Source of the DNA: Primorskyibacter marinus
Lineage (GTDB): Bacteria; Pseudomonadota; Alphaproteobacteria; Rhodobacterales; Rhodobacteraceae
DNA: 64,000 bases
Direction of reading: 5' to 3'
NCBI RefSeq assembly: GCF_003313245.1
Contig: NZ_QJSD01000016.1
Span: 1-64,000, forward strand
This document shows positions 8,245-17,226 of this stretch, piece by piece (within the stretch, counting starts at the first letter, position 1; every line of letters starts with the position of its first letter). A program made the position numbers and the translations under genes. The notes under the pieces were generated by a model. That model saw only the letters and a list, made by a program, of their open reading frames with translations. It ran no database searches and was not told the origin of the DNA.

Positions 8245-9336
8245 GTGGAAAAACTGAAAGTCGGCGTTGTGGGGCTCGGAAAGATGGGCCTCAGCCACTT
8301 CGCCATGGTCAATGCGCATCCGGATGTGAAGACCATCGCCTGTGACGGTGCGGGGTTCATGGTCGATGTGCTCAGCAAGAACATCGATACGCCCATCTAC
8401 CGTGATTATGACGAGATGCTGGCGAAGGAACCGCTCGACGCGGTGGTGATTGCCACGCCTTCGCGGCTGCATGCGCCGATGGTGACGGCGGCGCTCGACA
8501 AGGGGCTCCATGTCTTTTGTGAAAAACCCTTCTGCCTTGACTGGGCCGACAGCCAGCGGTTGACCGATGCGGCGACCCAGAAAAATCTGGTGGCGCAGGT
8601 GGGCTATCACTACCGCTATGTCGGTGCTTTCCGCGAAATGAAGCGGCTGATCGACGCCGGGGCCATCGGGCGCATCACCCATGTTCTGGCCGAGGCTTAT
8701 GGCCCGGTCGTGCTGCGCCCCAAGCGCACAACCTGGCGCACCGACAAGGCCGAGGGGGGCGGTTGTCTTTACGACTACGCCGCCCATCCGCTGAACCTGC
8801 TGAACTGGTTCTTCGGCGCGCCCGACCGGGTGATGGGATCGCATCTGGGGCAGGTCTTTTCCGAAGGCACCGATGACGAGGTGTTCTCGACCTTGCGCTG
8901 GAACGAAGGCCCCACCGCGCAGCTTTCGGTAAACTGGTCGGACGAGAGCCACCGCAAGATGTCCACCAAGATCAGCCTTATCGGCACCAATGGCCGGCTG
9001 TATGCCGACCGGCAGGAATGCCAGGCCTATCTGCGCAAGCCCGTCGACGGGCTGGAGGGCTACGATGAAGGCTGGACGGTGAAATACACCACTGAACTGA
9101 CCGAGGATCGCTGGTTCTATCTGCGCGGCGAGGAATATTCCGGCCAGCTTGACGATTTCATCTGCGCGGCGCGGGACGGCAAGGCACAGGCGTTGGAAAA
9201 CGGCTTTGCCTCGGCCACCGAAACCGACCGCACGATGGCGATGATCATCGAGAACGCCGAAACCGGCAACGCTGTGGGCGAGGCCCGTACCGGTGCACCC
9301 CAGCCCGCGAAAAAGCGCGGCTGGTTCGGTCGCTGA
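8245..9336 (+). CDS. Gfo/Idh/MocA-family oxidoreductase, third copy
   Basis: 363 residues from a GTG start. The Rossmann loop KVGVVGLGKMGLSHFAMV and the motif EKP in HVFCEKPFCLDWADSQRL identify the family; GGGCLYDYAAHPLNLLNWFFG is the region holding the usual Asp/His active-site pair of the second domain. The protein ends in a basic tail (PAKKRGWFGR). It heads a three-gene operon: the next gene begins 12 bases later, behind a GAGGAGG-like site, and that one overlaps a WecG-type transferase. I infer that it forms or trims the sugar nucleotide used by that transferase. Composition changes here to the high-GC style of the rest of the window. Confidence 0.88.
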   Translation: MEKLKVGVVGLGKMGLSHFAMVNAHPDVKTIACDGAGFMVDVLSKNIDTPIYRDYDEMLAKEPLDAVVIATPSRLHAPMVTAALDKGLHVFCEKPFCLDWADSQRLTDAATQKNLVAQVGYHYRYVGAFREMKRLIDAGAIGRITHVLAEAYGPVVLRPKRTTWRTDKAEGGGCLYDYAAHPLNLLNWFFGAPDRVMGSHLGQVFSEGTDDEVFSTLRWNEGPTAQLSVNWSDESHRKMSTKISLIGTNGRLYADRQECQAYLRKPVDGLEGYDEGWTVKYTTELTEDRWFYLRGEEYSGQLDDFICAARDGKAQALENGFASATETDRTMAMIIENAETGNAVGEARTGAPQPAKKRGWFGR

Positions 9337-9348
9337 GGAGGAAAAGAG

Positions 9349-10218
9349 ATGGACAAGCTTCTGTTCGGCGACAATCAGTTCTTCGGCATCAACCACATGT
9401 CCGAGGAAAAGGCCCGCGCCCAGGCCATGCGGTTCCAGAAAACCCAAGCCATCATGGATGTGCTCGACGTGGCCTATGATGCGGGCATCAACACCTTCAT
9501 GTGCACCACCCATGACCGCATCGCAGAAATTGCAAAGCGCGTGAAGGCCGACCCGGTGCGCTACGCCGATTTCCAGTTCTACCCCTGCATGCCCTATGCC
9601 CATAAATACGCCAACGCGGTGACGGAACATGGCATGGTGGGCGCGCTTCGCGAATTCATGCCCAAGGACGGGCTGCTGGCAACCGCGCTGACAGGCACCA
9701 AGGCGCTCGCGACGAAAGAGGTCGACGGCATCGCCAAGGTGCTGATCGACATGGAGATGAAGATGTTCGAAGGCACGAAGACGCCTGTCGTCTTCATCCA
9801 GAACGTCTTTACCGACCTGCTTCTGGGGATGGGGTTCACCCGCGCCCTGCGGATCTTTGACGATCACATCCGCGAGAAATGGGGCGCAGAGCCTGCCTAT
9901 ATCACCATGAACATGCCGATGCTGCTTGATGCGCTGGAAAAGGAAGGGATCGAACGCCCGATCATCTGTTCCAACATCAACAAGATCGGGTTCCGCATGT
10001 CGGGCGGGTTCGATGCCTATCTCGACGCGCTGAAGTCGGGCCGCGTGCGGGCGGTGGCAATGTCGGTCTATGCCTCCGGCGCGATCCCGGCGGATGAAGC
10101 CATTCACTGGATTTCGGAACTGCCCGGCGTGGAAAGCATCGTCTTCGGGGCCTCTTCGGCCGGCAATATCCACGGAACGAAGGCGCTGGTGGACAAATAT
10201 ATGGGGCAACCTGCGTGA
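9349..10218 (+). CDS. Conserved hypothetical protein, aldo/keto reductase-like TIM barrel
   Basis: 289 residues, no signal peptide or membrane segment. The start LLFGDNQFFGINHMSEEKA followed by AYDAGINTFMCTTHDR, and the end VRAVAMSVYASGAIP then VESIVFGASSAGNI, follow the layout of a beta/alpha barrel in which an aldo/keto reductase would place its substrate and cofactor loops (the final segment resembles the S-x-x-GAS cofactor loop). I see no full catalytic tetrad, so the reaction is not assigned. An excellent RBS (GAGGAGGAAAAG) precedes the ATG. It lies between an oxidoreductase and a WecG/TagA transferase, which suggests a role in making or modifying the sugar that enzyme transfers. Confidence 0.75.
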   Translation: MDKLLFGDNQFFGINHMSEEKARAQAMRFQKTQAIMDVLDVAYDAGINTFMCTTHDRIAEIAKRVKADPVRYADFQFYPCMPYAHKYANAVTEHGMVGALREFMPKDGLLATALTGTKALATKEVDGIAKVLIDMEMKMFEGTKTPVVFIQNVFTDLLLGMGFTRALRIFDDHIREKWGAEPAYITMNMPMLLDALEKEGIERPIICSNINKIGFRMSGGFDAYLDALKSGRVRAVAMSVYASGAIPADEAIHWISELPGVESIVFGASSAGNIHGTKALVDKYMGQPA

Positions 10219-11012
10219 TGGCGGATGCAAGCAATACGGAGACAGCCGCGGGACTGGGTGAAATGAAGCGTGTGCAGATGCTGAACGCTTATGTCCATGA
10301 CGTCTCCATGGACGATATCGTGGAGCATTTCCGCGAGGGGGTGATGCTCACGCTGCATGTGGACATGATCATGAAACTCCAGAAGGACCGGGAGTTCTAC
10401 GACCTGCTGGAGCAGTTCGACGTGATCACCTGCGACAGCCAGATCATGTATTTCGCGACCAAATGGCTGGGCACGCCGGTACAGGAGCGGGTTTCTGGCA
10501 GCGACTATTTCCCGAAATTCTACATGCGATATGCGAATGACCCCTCCATGACGGTCTTCCTGAGCGGCGGCAAACCGGGCGTGGCAGATCTGGCCGCCAG
10601 GAATATCAACGCGAAAGTCGGCCGCGAGATGATCGTGGGCACAGACAGCCCGTCCTTCGATTTTGATCGCGATCCGGCCGAGATCGAGCGCATGATTGCC
10701 GCGATCAACGACAGCGGCGCAACGGTCTGCCTTGTCGGGCTCGCCGGCGGGCGGCAGGAAAAGTTCATCATGAAATACCGCGACCGGATGCCGGGCGTGA
10801 AGCTTTGGCTGCCTTTGGGGGGCACCATCGATTACGAAAGCGGCACGTTTGATCGCCCACCGGTCTGGATCACCGAATGGGGGTTCGAATGGCTCTACCG
10901 GCTGATCAAGGAACCCCGCGCGCGATTCCATCGTTATGTGATTCACGAACCACCCTTCCTCTGGGCCGTGCTCAAGCAGAAGCTAGGCCGTTACAAGGAT
11001 CCCTTCGCCTGA
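10215..11012 (+). CDS. WecG/TagA/CpsF-family glycosyltransferase (GT26)
   Basis: 265 residues. The family fingerprint is clear: VDMIMKLQKDREFYDLLEQ and the substrate segment ITCDSQIMYFATKWLG, the turn VCLVGLAGGRQEKFIMKYR, and the C-terminal WITEWGFEWLYRLIKEPRAR. GT26 enzymes transfer N-acetylmannosamine or its uronic acid to a lipid-linked sugar at the inner face of the membrane, often as the second step of a repeat unit. The GTG at 10215 and the ATG at 10218 are both possible starts, and either overlaps the stop of the preceding gene, so translation is coupled. The acceptor here would be the lipid-linked sugar made by the downstream ExoY-like enzyme or a similar one (inference). Confidence 0.9.
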   Translation: MMADASNTETAAGLGEMKRVQMLNAYVHDVSMDDIVEHFREGVMLTLHVDMIMKLQKDREFYDLLEQFDVITCDSQIMYFATKWLGTPVQERVSGSDYFPKFYMRYANDPSMTVFLSGGKPGVADLAARNINAKVGREMIVGTDSPSFDFDRDPAEIERMIAAINDSGATVCLVGLAGGRQEKFIMKYRDRMPGVKLWLPLGGTIDYESGTFDRPPVWITEWGFEWLYRLIKEPRARFHRYVIHEPPFLWAVLKQKLGRYKDPFA

Positions 11013-11458
11013 CCGGGTGCCGGATCCTTTCTGCACCATTCGACCTGAACCGTGACGTAACGGAACTCTGTGTCGGATTGCCGGGACAAATTTGAACAGG
11101 ACATTCCGTGACACCAGCAGCCGAGACGTCTCCACGGCCCTCAGCTGCGCGGCCTTCGGGATGTCCATTGTCACACCCACGAGGCTAACGTCCCGAAATA
11201 CAACAATTTAGCCCGTTTCAAACCAGCCTGTCAGCAACCCGACCTGTGTCCGCTACCAAGCAAAAATTGCGCCGCGAGGAAGGGATGCGCTCTGCACAAA
11301 CATGCGGCAGCGGAGTGCGTTCCACGGGAATTCTGGGCCATCTTTCATTTGCAATTTTCTAAATATCTCGTTAATTTACAGAAATCATTTTGATAGTGTT
11401 GTGCCATTTACTGCGACGGATTTTTTTATTACCGAGCGTTTTCAGGAGTTAAGATATA
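11013..11458. other. Intergenic region before the initiating transferase gene
   Basis: 446 bases. The distal part looks like degenerated or non-coding GC-rich sequence; the last 120 bases become strongly AT-rich (runs around 11346-11440), as expected for a promoter and leader. A good ribosome binding site, CAGGAG, lies at about 11442-11447 before the ATG. I see no reliable -35/-10 pair, terminator or small gene. Confidence 0.45.
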
Positions 11459-12142
11459 ATGACGATGTATTATCCGGATGTTTCCGCGGATGCGGAGGCT
11501 GTCCAATTTGGGATAGGCCAGTCGGATCGCGCTGCTAGCTTCTACCATCAAAACACGAAACGCTGGATCGATTTCGTTCTTGTGTTGCTGACCCTGCCTG
11601 TCGTGGCCCCCCTGATTGCACTGATGTGCCTGCTCGTCATGCTCGACGGGCATAACCCGTTCTATTCGCAACAGCGTATCGGCCGTGGCGGACGGGTATT
11701 TCGCATGTGGAAGATGCGCACCATGGTGCCCGGCGCAGGTGCCGCGCTTCAGACATATCTGGATTCCAATCCCAAAGCCCAGGCAGAGTGGAACGCCACC
11801 CAGAAGCTGCGCAACGACCCCCGGATCACCCTTGTCGGCCGCGTACTGCGCAAGACCTCTCTGGATGAGCTGCCGCAATTGTGGAACGTGCTGAATGGCA
11901 CCATGTCTTTGGTCGGGCCGCGCCCGATGATGGTCTGTCAGCAGGACCTCTATCCCGGCCGTGCCTATTATGCGCTGCGCCCGGGCATCACCGGTTTGTG
12001 GCAGGTCTCTGATCGCAATGACAGCACCTTTGCCGGGCGTGCGGTGTTTGACGACCGCTACTCGCGCAGCGTGTCTTTCGGCACCGATCTGCGGGTGCTG
12101 GGTCAGACCGTTGGCGTCGTGCTGCGCGCGACCGGACACTGA
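11459..12142 (+). CDS. ExoY-like undecaprenyl-phosphate sugar-phosphate transferase
   Basis: 227 residues, a small bacterial sugar transferase of the polyprenyl-phosphate hexose-1-phosphate transferase class. It has one membrane-inserted helix (FVLVLLTLPVVAPLIALMCLLVML) and then the catalytic block: FYSQQRIGRGGRVFRMWKMRTM, the KTSLDELPQLWNVL segment containing the DE catalytic pair, and MSLVGPRPMM, closing with RPGITGLWQVS. It loads the first sugar phosphate on undecaprenyl phosphate at the cytoplasmic face and so starts repeat-unit assembly. It is short, lacking the N-terminal multi-helix domain of WbaP or WcaJ, like ExoY. It probably opens the transcription unit that continues through the TPR lipoprotein and GT2. 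Confidence 0.92.
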   Translation: MTMYYPDVSADAEAVQFGIGQSDRAASFYHQNTKRWIDFVLVLLTLPVVAPLIALMCLLVMLDGHNPFYSQQRIGRGGRVFRMWKMRTMVPGAGAALQTYLDSNPKAQAEWNATQKLRNDPRITLVGRVLRKTSLDELPQLWNVLNGTMSLVGPRPMMVCQQDLYPGRAYYALRPGITGLWQVSDRNDSTFAGRAVFDDRYSRSVSFGTDLRVLGQTVGVVLRATGH

Positions 12143-12325
12143 ACCAGCCACAGCTTTCAGACACGGCTGTCCAGCCCGTCTCAAAACCCGATCCGGAACG
12201 TTCATGACGTTTGCGGTTCGGGTTGTTTTTCTTGAACACCAGCATGTATATGAAGCACCATTCATCCTGAGCGCGCGCCCTCAGGGGGTGTACTCAATTA
12301 ACAAGGTATTTCTGGAGGCCCTGCC

Positions 12326-14788
12326 ATGTATATCCGCCCTCTTCGCAAAGCCTTGTTGATCTGTGGCGTCTGTCTGGCGCTCACTGCCTGCAAATCCGAG
12401 GAAGAAAAGGCTCAGGCCCATTTCGAGACGGCGCAGGAATTGATTGCCGCCAATGATCCCGACAGGGCGATTGTCGCATTGCGCAATGTCTTCGAACTGG
12501 CCCCCAACCATGAAGAGGCCCGGCGGACCATGGCCCGGCTGATGGTGGACACCGGCAATATCCCGGGTGCCTATAATCAATATCTGCGTCTGGTCGAACA
12601 ATTGCCCGACGATGTCGAGGGGCGCACGGTGATGGCGGAACTCGCTTTTGAGGCCCGCAATTGGGAAGAATTCACCCGCCACGGCACGCGCGCCGTCGAA
12701 CTGGCCCCCGACGCGCCGCGCAGCAAGGCGATTGAACTGGCGCTGCAATACCGTGCCGCAGTCCTGGAAGACGATGCCCCCGCCGCCGAGGCTCTGTTCA
12801 CCCGCGCCGAGGACCTGGCGGCACAAATGCCCGAGAATGGCCTGCTGGAACAGATCCTGTTCGACAGCTACCTGCGCGCCGCCGACACCGAAAAGGCGCT
12901 TGCCCAGCTGGATGCGATGATCGCCCGCAAGCCCGAGACGCGCCGCTATTACAATCAGCGGCTGATGCTTTTGCGCCAGACCGGCGACCGGGCAGAGATG
13001 GAGGCGCATCTGCGCAACGTCATCGAGCGCTTCCCTGATGATGTCGATGCCAAGGGCACGCTGGTGCAATACCTGATGGCAACCGGTGATAACGAGGGTG
13101 CCGAGGCGTTCCTGCGCGATATCAGCAATCCCGCCGATGCCGATCCGGTCTTCTTCATCAGCCTTGTTCAATTCCTCAAGGATGAACGCGGCATCGAGGC
13201 CGCCCAGGCAGAACTTGACGCCGCAATCGATGTCAATTCAGAACCGAACCGGCTGCGGATACTTCGCGCTGCGCTGGATTTCGAGGATGGAAAACAGGAC
13301 AAGGCCATCGCCGACCTGCAAGCGATCCTCGACAGTGTCGAGGATACGACCGAACCGTCGGATGTGAACAACGAGGTCCGGATCGCATTGGCACGCATGC
13401 TGGTCTCCACCGGCAATGACGTGGGGGCCCAACGGCTGGTGGACGAGGTGCTGGAGGCCGACAGCGACAATGTATCGGCATTGAAGATGCGCGCCGCGCG
13501 CCAGATCGCGGCCGATGACACGGATGGGGCCATCGCCAATCTGCGCCGGGTGCTCAATACCTCCGCCGACGACGTGCAGGCGCTTTCGCTGATGGCCAAT
13601 GCCTATACCCGCGCGGGCAGTTCCGATCTGGCCCGCGATTTCCTCGCACAGGCGGCGGATGTGTCGGGCAATGCGCCAGAGCCCTCACTGCGCTATGCAC
13701 AGATGCTGTTGGCCTCTGAAAGCTACGATTCCGCCGAAGAAGTGCTGCTGTCAGCCCTGCGACGCGCGCCCACGAACGAGGATATCCTGACCCTGCTGGG
13801 CGACATCTACCTGACGACAGAAGATTTCGGCCGGGCAGAGATGGCGGTGACAGAGCTGCGCAAGGCCGGCTCGCAGAGCAGCCAGGCGGCGGCCAACCGT
13901 CTTCAGGTTCAACTGCTTGCGCGGCAGGAGGGCACGGACAAGGCGTTGTCCTACCTCGAAGAGATGGCCCAGGGTGCCGAGGCCGGGCTTGAGGAAAAGA
14001 TCAACCTGCTGCGTGCGCGCCTGTCTTCGGGCCAGCGCGACGAAGCCCTGAACATGGCCGAGGAGCTGGCCGCTGAATTCCCCGAAAGATCGGAACTGCG
14101 CTTCCTGCTGGCAACCACCCGGGCGGCCACGGGCGATCTGGAAACCGCCCGCGCGGAGATGCGCGCGCTTCTGGACGAAGACCCCACCCGTGTCAGCATC
14201 TGGCAACAGCTTATCCGCATCGCCCAGGTCCAGGGCGATGCAGAGGCCGCCGGTGCCCTTCTGGATGAAGCGCTGGCCGCGGTGCCGGACGCCCCGGCCC
14301 TGCTTTGGGCCAAGGCCGCGGAACACGAAACGGCCGGTGACATTGATGCGGCCATCGCGATCTACGACACGCTTTATGCCCGCGATACCGGGTCGGTGAT
14401 CTTCGCCAACAACCTCGCCAGCCTTCTGGTCACCTACAAGGATGACACCGAGAGCCTTGACCGCGCCTGGGAAATCGCCCGGCGGCTGCGCGACACCGAT
14501 GTGCCGGCCTTTCAGGACACCTATGGCTGGCTGGCATTCCGGCGCGGCGATACCGAAACCGCCCTGCCCTATCTGGAGAGCGCCGCAACCGGCCTGCCAG
14601 ACGATCCGATCGTGCAGTATCATCTGGCCGAGGCCTATGCCGCGCTTGACCAGTCGCAGGACGCGATCACGGCATATCAGAATACGCTGGACGTGGCAGG
14701 AACAGACGATGCCCGGCCCCAGATCGCCCGCGCGCGAGAGGCCCTGGCGAAACTGCAAGAGGCGGCGCCAGATCCTGAGAACCAGTAA
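12326..14788 (+). CDS. TPR-repeat lipoprotein, PrsT-like
   Basis: 820 residues. The N-terminus is a lipoprotein signal (ALLICGVCLALTAC, lipobox LTAC, lipidated Cys near residue 22), so it is anchored at the periplasmic or outer membrane face. The rest is continuous TPR-type helical repeats, seen as recurring A-x3-Y/F and LP-D patterns (for example DPDRAIVALRNVFELAPNHEEARRTMARL and the end YHLAEAYAALDQSQDAITAY). This size, lipobox and repeat content match the PrsT family, which accompanies exosortase/PEP-CTERM polysaccharide loci. Its role there is probably scaffolding of the export machine. It follows the initiating transferase by 183 bases and precedes a GT2 gene. Confidence 0.85.
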   Translation: MYIRPLRKALLICGVCLALTACKSEEEKAQAHFETAQELIAANDPDRAIVALRNVFELAPNHEEARRTMARLMVDTGNIPGAYNQYLRLVEQLPDDVEGRTVMAELAFEARNWEEFTRHGTRAVELAPDAPRSKAIELALQYRAAVLEDDAPAAEALFTRAEDLAAQMPENGLLEQILFDSYLRAADTEKALAQLDAMIARKPETRRYYNQRLMLLRQTGDRAEMEAHLRNVIERFPDDVDAKGTLVQYLMATGDNEGAEAFLRDISNPADADPVFFISLVQFLKDERGIEAAQAELDAAIDVNSEPNRLRILRAALDFEDGKQDKAIADLQAILDSVEDTTEPSDVNNEVRIALARMLVSTGNDVGAQRLVDEVLEADSDNVSALKMRAARQIAADDTDGAIANLRRVLNTSADDVQALSLMANAYTRAGSSDLARDFLAQAADVSGNAPEPSLRYAQMLLASESYDSAEEVLLSALRRAPTNEDILTLLGDIYLTTEDFGRAEMAVTELRKAGSQSSQAAANRLQVQLLARQEGTDKALSYLEEMAQGAEAGLEEKINLLRARLSSGQRDEALNMAEELAAEFPERSELRFLLATTRAATGDLETARAEMRALLDEDPTRVSIWQQLIRIAQVQGDAEAAGALLDEALAAVPDAPALLWAKAAEHETAGDIDAAIAIYDTLYARDTGSVIFANNLASLLVTYKDDTESLDRAWEIARRLRDTDVPAFQDTYGWLAFRRGDTETALPYLESAATGLPDDPIVQYHLAEAYAALDQSQDAITAYQNTLDVAGTDDARPQIARAREALAKLQEAAPDPENQ

Positions 14789-14860
14789 GATCAACGCGAC
14801 AGCGGGCCCGGCCCTGACGCGCCCCATATGCCTGAAGGCCATGTCGACGGGAAAGAACGC

Positions 14861-15826
14861 ATGAGTCTCGCTGTCGTCATCATCGGACGCAATGAAGGGG
14901 CGCGGCTGATCCGGGGGCTTGCCTCCGTGGCAACGGCCGACCGCGTGATCTATGTGGACAGCGGCTCGACCGATGGGTCGCAGCAGGCCGCAACAAAGGC
15001 GGGCGCAGAGGTTGTCGCGCTCGACATGTCGCAGCCATTCACGGCCGCGCGGGCGCGCAATGCGGGGCTGGAACGTCTGCGCCTGCATGGCCCGCGCCCG
15101 ACCCTGGTGCAGTTCATGGATGGCGATTGCGAATTGCAGCCGGAATGGCTGCCCGCGGCCCGGACGTTTCTGGACAGTCACCCGGAGGTGGGCGTGGTTT
15201 TCGGCCGTCGCCGGGAACGCTTTCCCGATGCAACGATCTACAACCGGATGTGCGACTGGGAATGGGATGTGCCCTTGGGCGAGCAGCGTGCCTGCGGCGG
15301 CGACGCCTTGATGCGGATGGACGCGCTTGATGAGGTGGGCGGCTACAACCCCGCGCTGATCGCGGGAGAAGAGCCTGAAATGTGCGTGCGGCTCCGCGCA
15401 GCGGGCTGGAAGATCTGGCGCATAGACACGGAAATGACCCTGCATGACGCGGCCATGACCCGGCTGGGGCAGTTCTGGTCGCGGGCGCGCCGGGCGGGCC
15501 ATGCCTGGGCCGAAGGTGCCGTGCTGCACGGTGCCCCCCCCGAACGCCACTGCGTGGATCAGGTGCGCCGCGCCTTGCTCTGGGGTGCCGTCGTGCCCTG
15601 TGCGATCATCTTGCTGGCGATCGGGCTGCACCCCTGGGCATTGGCGCTCTTTGTCCTCTACCCCCTGCGCGCCCTGCGTTTCGCCCTGCGCGAAGGGGCC
15701 ACACGCGCCGCCTGGGAACGGGCCTGGCTGCTCAGTATCGGCAAATTCCCCGAAGCCATGGGCGTGATCGAATACCACCTGCGCCGCCTCGCAGGCAGGC
15801 CCCGCGGGCTTATCGAATACAAGTGA
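14861..15826 (+). CDS. GT2-family glycosyltransferase
   Basis: 321 residues from the ATG at 14861, which has GGGAAAG just upstream; an ATG at 14828 would add 11 residues but lacks such a site. The start SLAVVIIGRNEGARLIRGLAS and the YVDSGSTDGS segment are the GT-A nucleotide-binding pattern, FMDGDCELQPEW supplies the DxD-type metal site, and GEEPEMCVRLRAAGWKIWRID is the acceptor-side region. One or two hydrophobic segments near the C-terminus (ALLWGAVVPCAIILLAIG, HPWALALFVLYPLRAL) suggest membrane attachment. It probably adds a sugar to the lipid-linked repeat unit. Confidence 0.88.
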   Translation: MSLAVVIIGRNEGARLIRGLASVATADRVIYVDSGSTDGSQQAATKAGAEVVALDMSQPFTAARARNAGLERLRLHGPRPTLVQFMDGDCELQPEWLPAARTFLDSHPEVGVVFGRRRERFPDATIYNRMCDWEWDVPLGEQRACGGDALMRMDALDEVGGYNPALIAGEEPEMCVRLRAAGWKIWRIDTEMTLHDAAMTRLGQFWSRARRAGHAWAEGAVLHGAPPERHCVDQVRRALLWGAVVPCAIILLAIGLHPWALALFVLYPLRALRFALREGATRAAWERAWLLSIGKFPEAMGVIEYHLRRLAGRPRGLIEYK

Positions 15827-16065
15827 TCCCGAAACCCGGGATACATCGGCTCTGACGTCACAGAAATCCGGCGAAAAAACCATACTGCATCTGATTTGTC
15901 CCAGCGGAATTGTCGGGAATAACCTTCGTCATCTGCGCGGCATCAAACATACGCCCTATGAAAAATATATTGTGATCTTCCCGAAATAAGTCAGAATACT
16001 AGGCTCATACTATATTTATTCTGCTTCTATTTTCCGGTTGGCGGCACCACAGGGTGGGGTTTTAA

Positions 16066-17226
16066 ATGCCCGAAAACATTATCTACGTTACCTGTCCGAC
16101 ATTGCCCCCGCGCGCGGACGTGATCTCGTTACTGGACGAGATATGGGACCGGCGTTTTGTGACCAATTTTGGCCCTGTTCACCAGCGCTTTGAGGCTGCT
16201 CTGGCCGCCTATCTGGACGTGCCCTATGTCACCGTGACGGCAAATGCGACCCTGGGATGCATGCTGGCCTTGCGGCATCTGGGTGTGTCCGGCGAGGTGA
16301 TCACCCCCGCCTTTTCCTTCGTGGCGACGGCCCATGCTGCACGTTGGGTCGGGGCCGATCTGGTCTTTGCCGATATCGACCCCGAAACGCTGAGCGTCGA
16401 TCCCGAGGATGTCGAGCGGCGCATCACGCCAAAGACCCGCGCCATTTTCGCGGTGCATTGCTATGCCAATCCCTGCGATACGCGGGCTTTGGCGGATATT
16501 GCCGAACGCCACGGGCTGGCCCTGATCTATGACGCGGCGCATTGTTTCGCAGCGAAGGACGAGGGCGGCAGCCTGCTGCGCCATGGCGACCTGTCGGTGG
16601 TCAGCTTTCACGCCACGAAGGTCTTCAACACGCTTGAGGGCGGTGCGATCATCTCGCATGATCCTGAAACGAAACAGGCGCTCGACCGGCTGTGCAATTA
16701 CGGAATCCTCGACGAAAACAACATCGAGAGCATTGGACTGAATGCCAAGATGAGCGAGATGCACGCCGCGGTGGGCCTGGCGCAGCTTCCGCATGTTGAA
16801 CACGACATCGCGCGGCGCGGGCAGGTGGTTCAGCGCTACTGGGACCGGCTGAAGGATATGGACGGGATCCGCTGTATCTGCCCGCCCGACCGGCCGGGTC
16901 GGAACAACTATGCTTTCCCGATATTGATAGGGCCGGACTACCCGCTGCCCTGTATGGCACTGCATGAGAGGCTGAAGGCGGCTGGAATCCATGCGCGGCG
17001 CTATTTCCATCCTCCGCTTTCGCAGCTTCTCCTGTATCGCGATCTGCCTTCGGCAGATCCGCAGGGCCTGCCCTGTGCCATCGAAGCGTCCGAGCAGGTC
17101 CTGTGTCTGCCGCTCTATCCCGATCTCGCACCGCAGGATCAGGACCGTGTTCTTGATGTCATCTGCAATCCGGCAGGCCTTGCGCAGGAGGCTCAGGATC
17201 GCGTGACTTGCAATCCATGCAGCTGA
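16066..17226 (+). CDS. DegT/DnrJ/EryC1/StrS-family PLP aminotransferase
   Basis: 386 residues. The active-site lysine is in VVSFHATKVFNTLEGGAI, and the PLP-binding stretches NATLGCMLALRHLGVSGEVI, TPAFSFVATAHAARWVGADLVFADID and IYDAAHCFAA (aspartate contacting the PLP ring) are all present. The family transfers an amino group to keto-sugar nucleotides, giving amino sugars such as those in O-antigens and capsules. It is preceded by a 239-base AT-rich gap that likely carries a promoter, and its 3' end overlaps the GT61 gene. Together with the GT61, GT4 and YdcF-like genes downstream it forms one compact unit. Exact sugar unknown. Confidence 0.9.
   Translation: MPENIIYVTCPTLPPRADVISLLDEIWDRRFVTNFGPVHQRFEAALAAYLDVPYVTVTANATLGCMLALRHLGVSGEVITPAFSFVATAHAARWVGADLVFADIDPETLSVDPEDVERRITPKTRAIFAVHCYANPCDTRALADIAERHGLALIYDAAHCFAAKDEGGSLLRHGDLSVVSFHATKVFNTLEGGAIISHDPETKQALDRLCNYGILDENNIESIGLNAKMSEMHAAVGLAQLPHVEHDIARRGQVVQRYWDRLKDMDGIRCICPPDRPGRNNYAFPILIGPDYPLPCMALHERLKAAGIHARRYFHPPLSQLLLYRDLPSADPQGLPCAIEASEQVLCLPLYPDLAPQDQDRVLDVICNPAGLAQEAQDRVTCNPCS

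Noticed and set aside
8221-10230. 669-residue minus-strand frame
   Set aside because: Antisense to two well-supported genes; no RBS and histidine-rich composition typical of reverse reading of high-GC codons.
15828-15844. ATCCCG/CGGGAT stem after the GT2 gene
   Set aside because: Short stem with no following T-run; no more than a weak pause.
13751-15883. 710-residue minus-strand frame over the TPR and GT2 genes
   Set aside because: Both opposing genes have clear family motifs; the frame has none.
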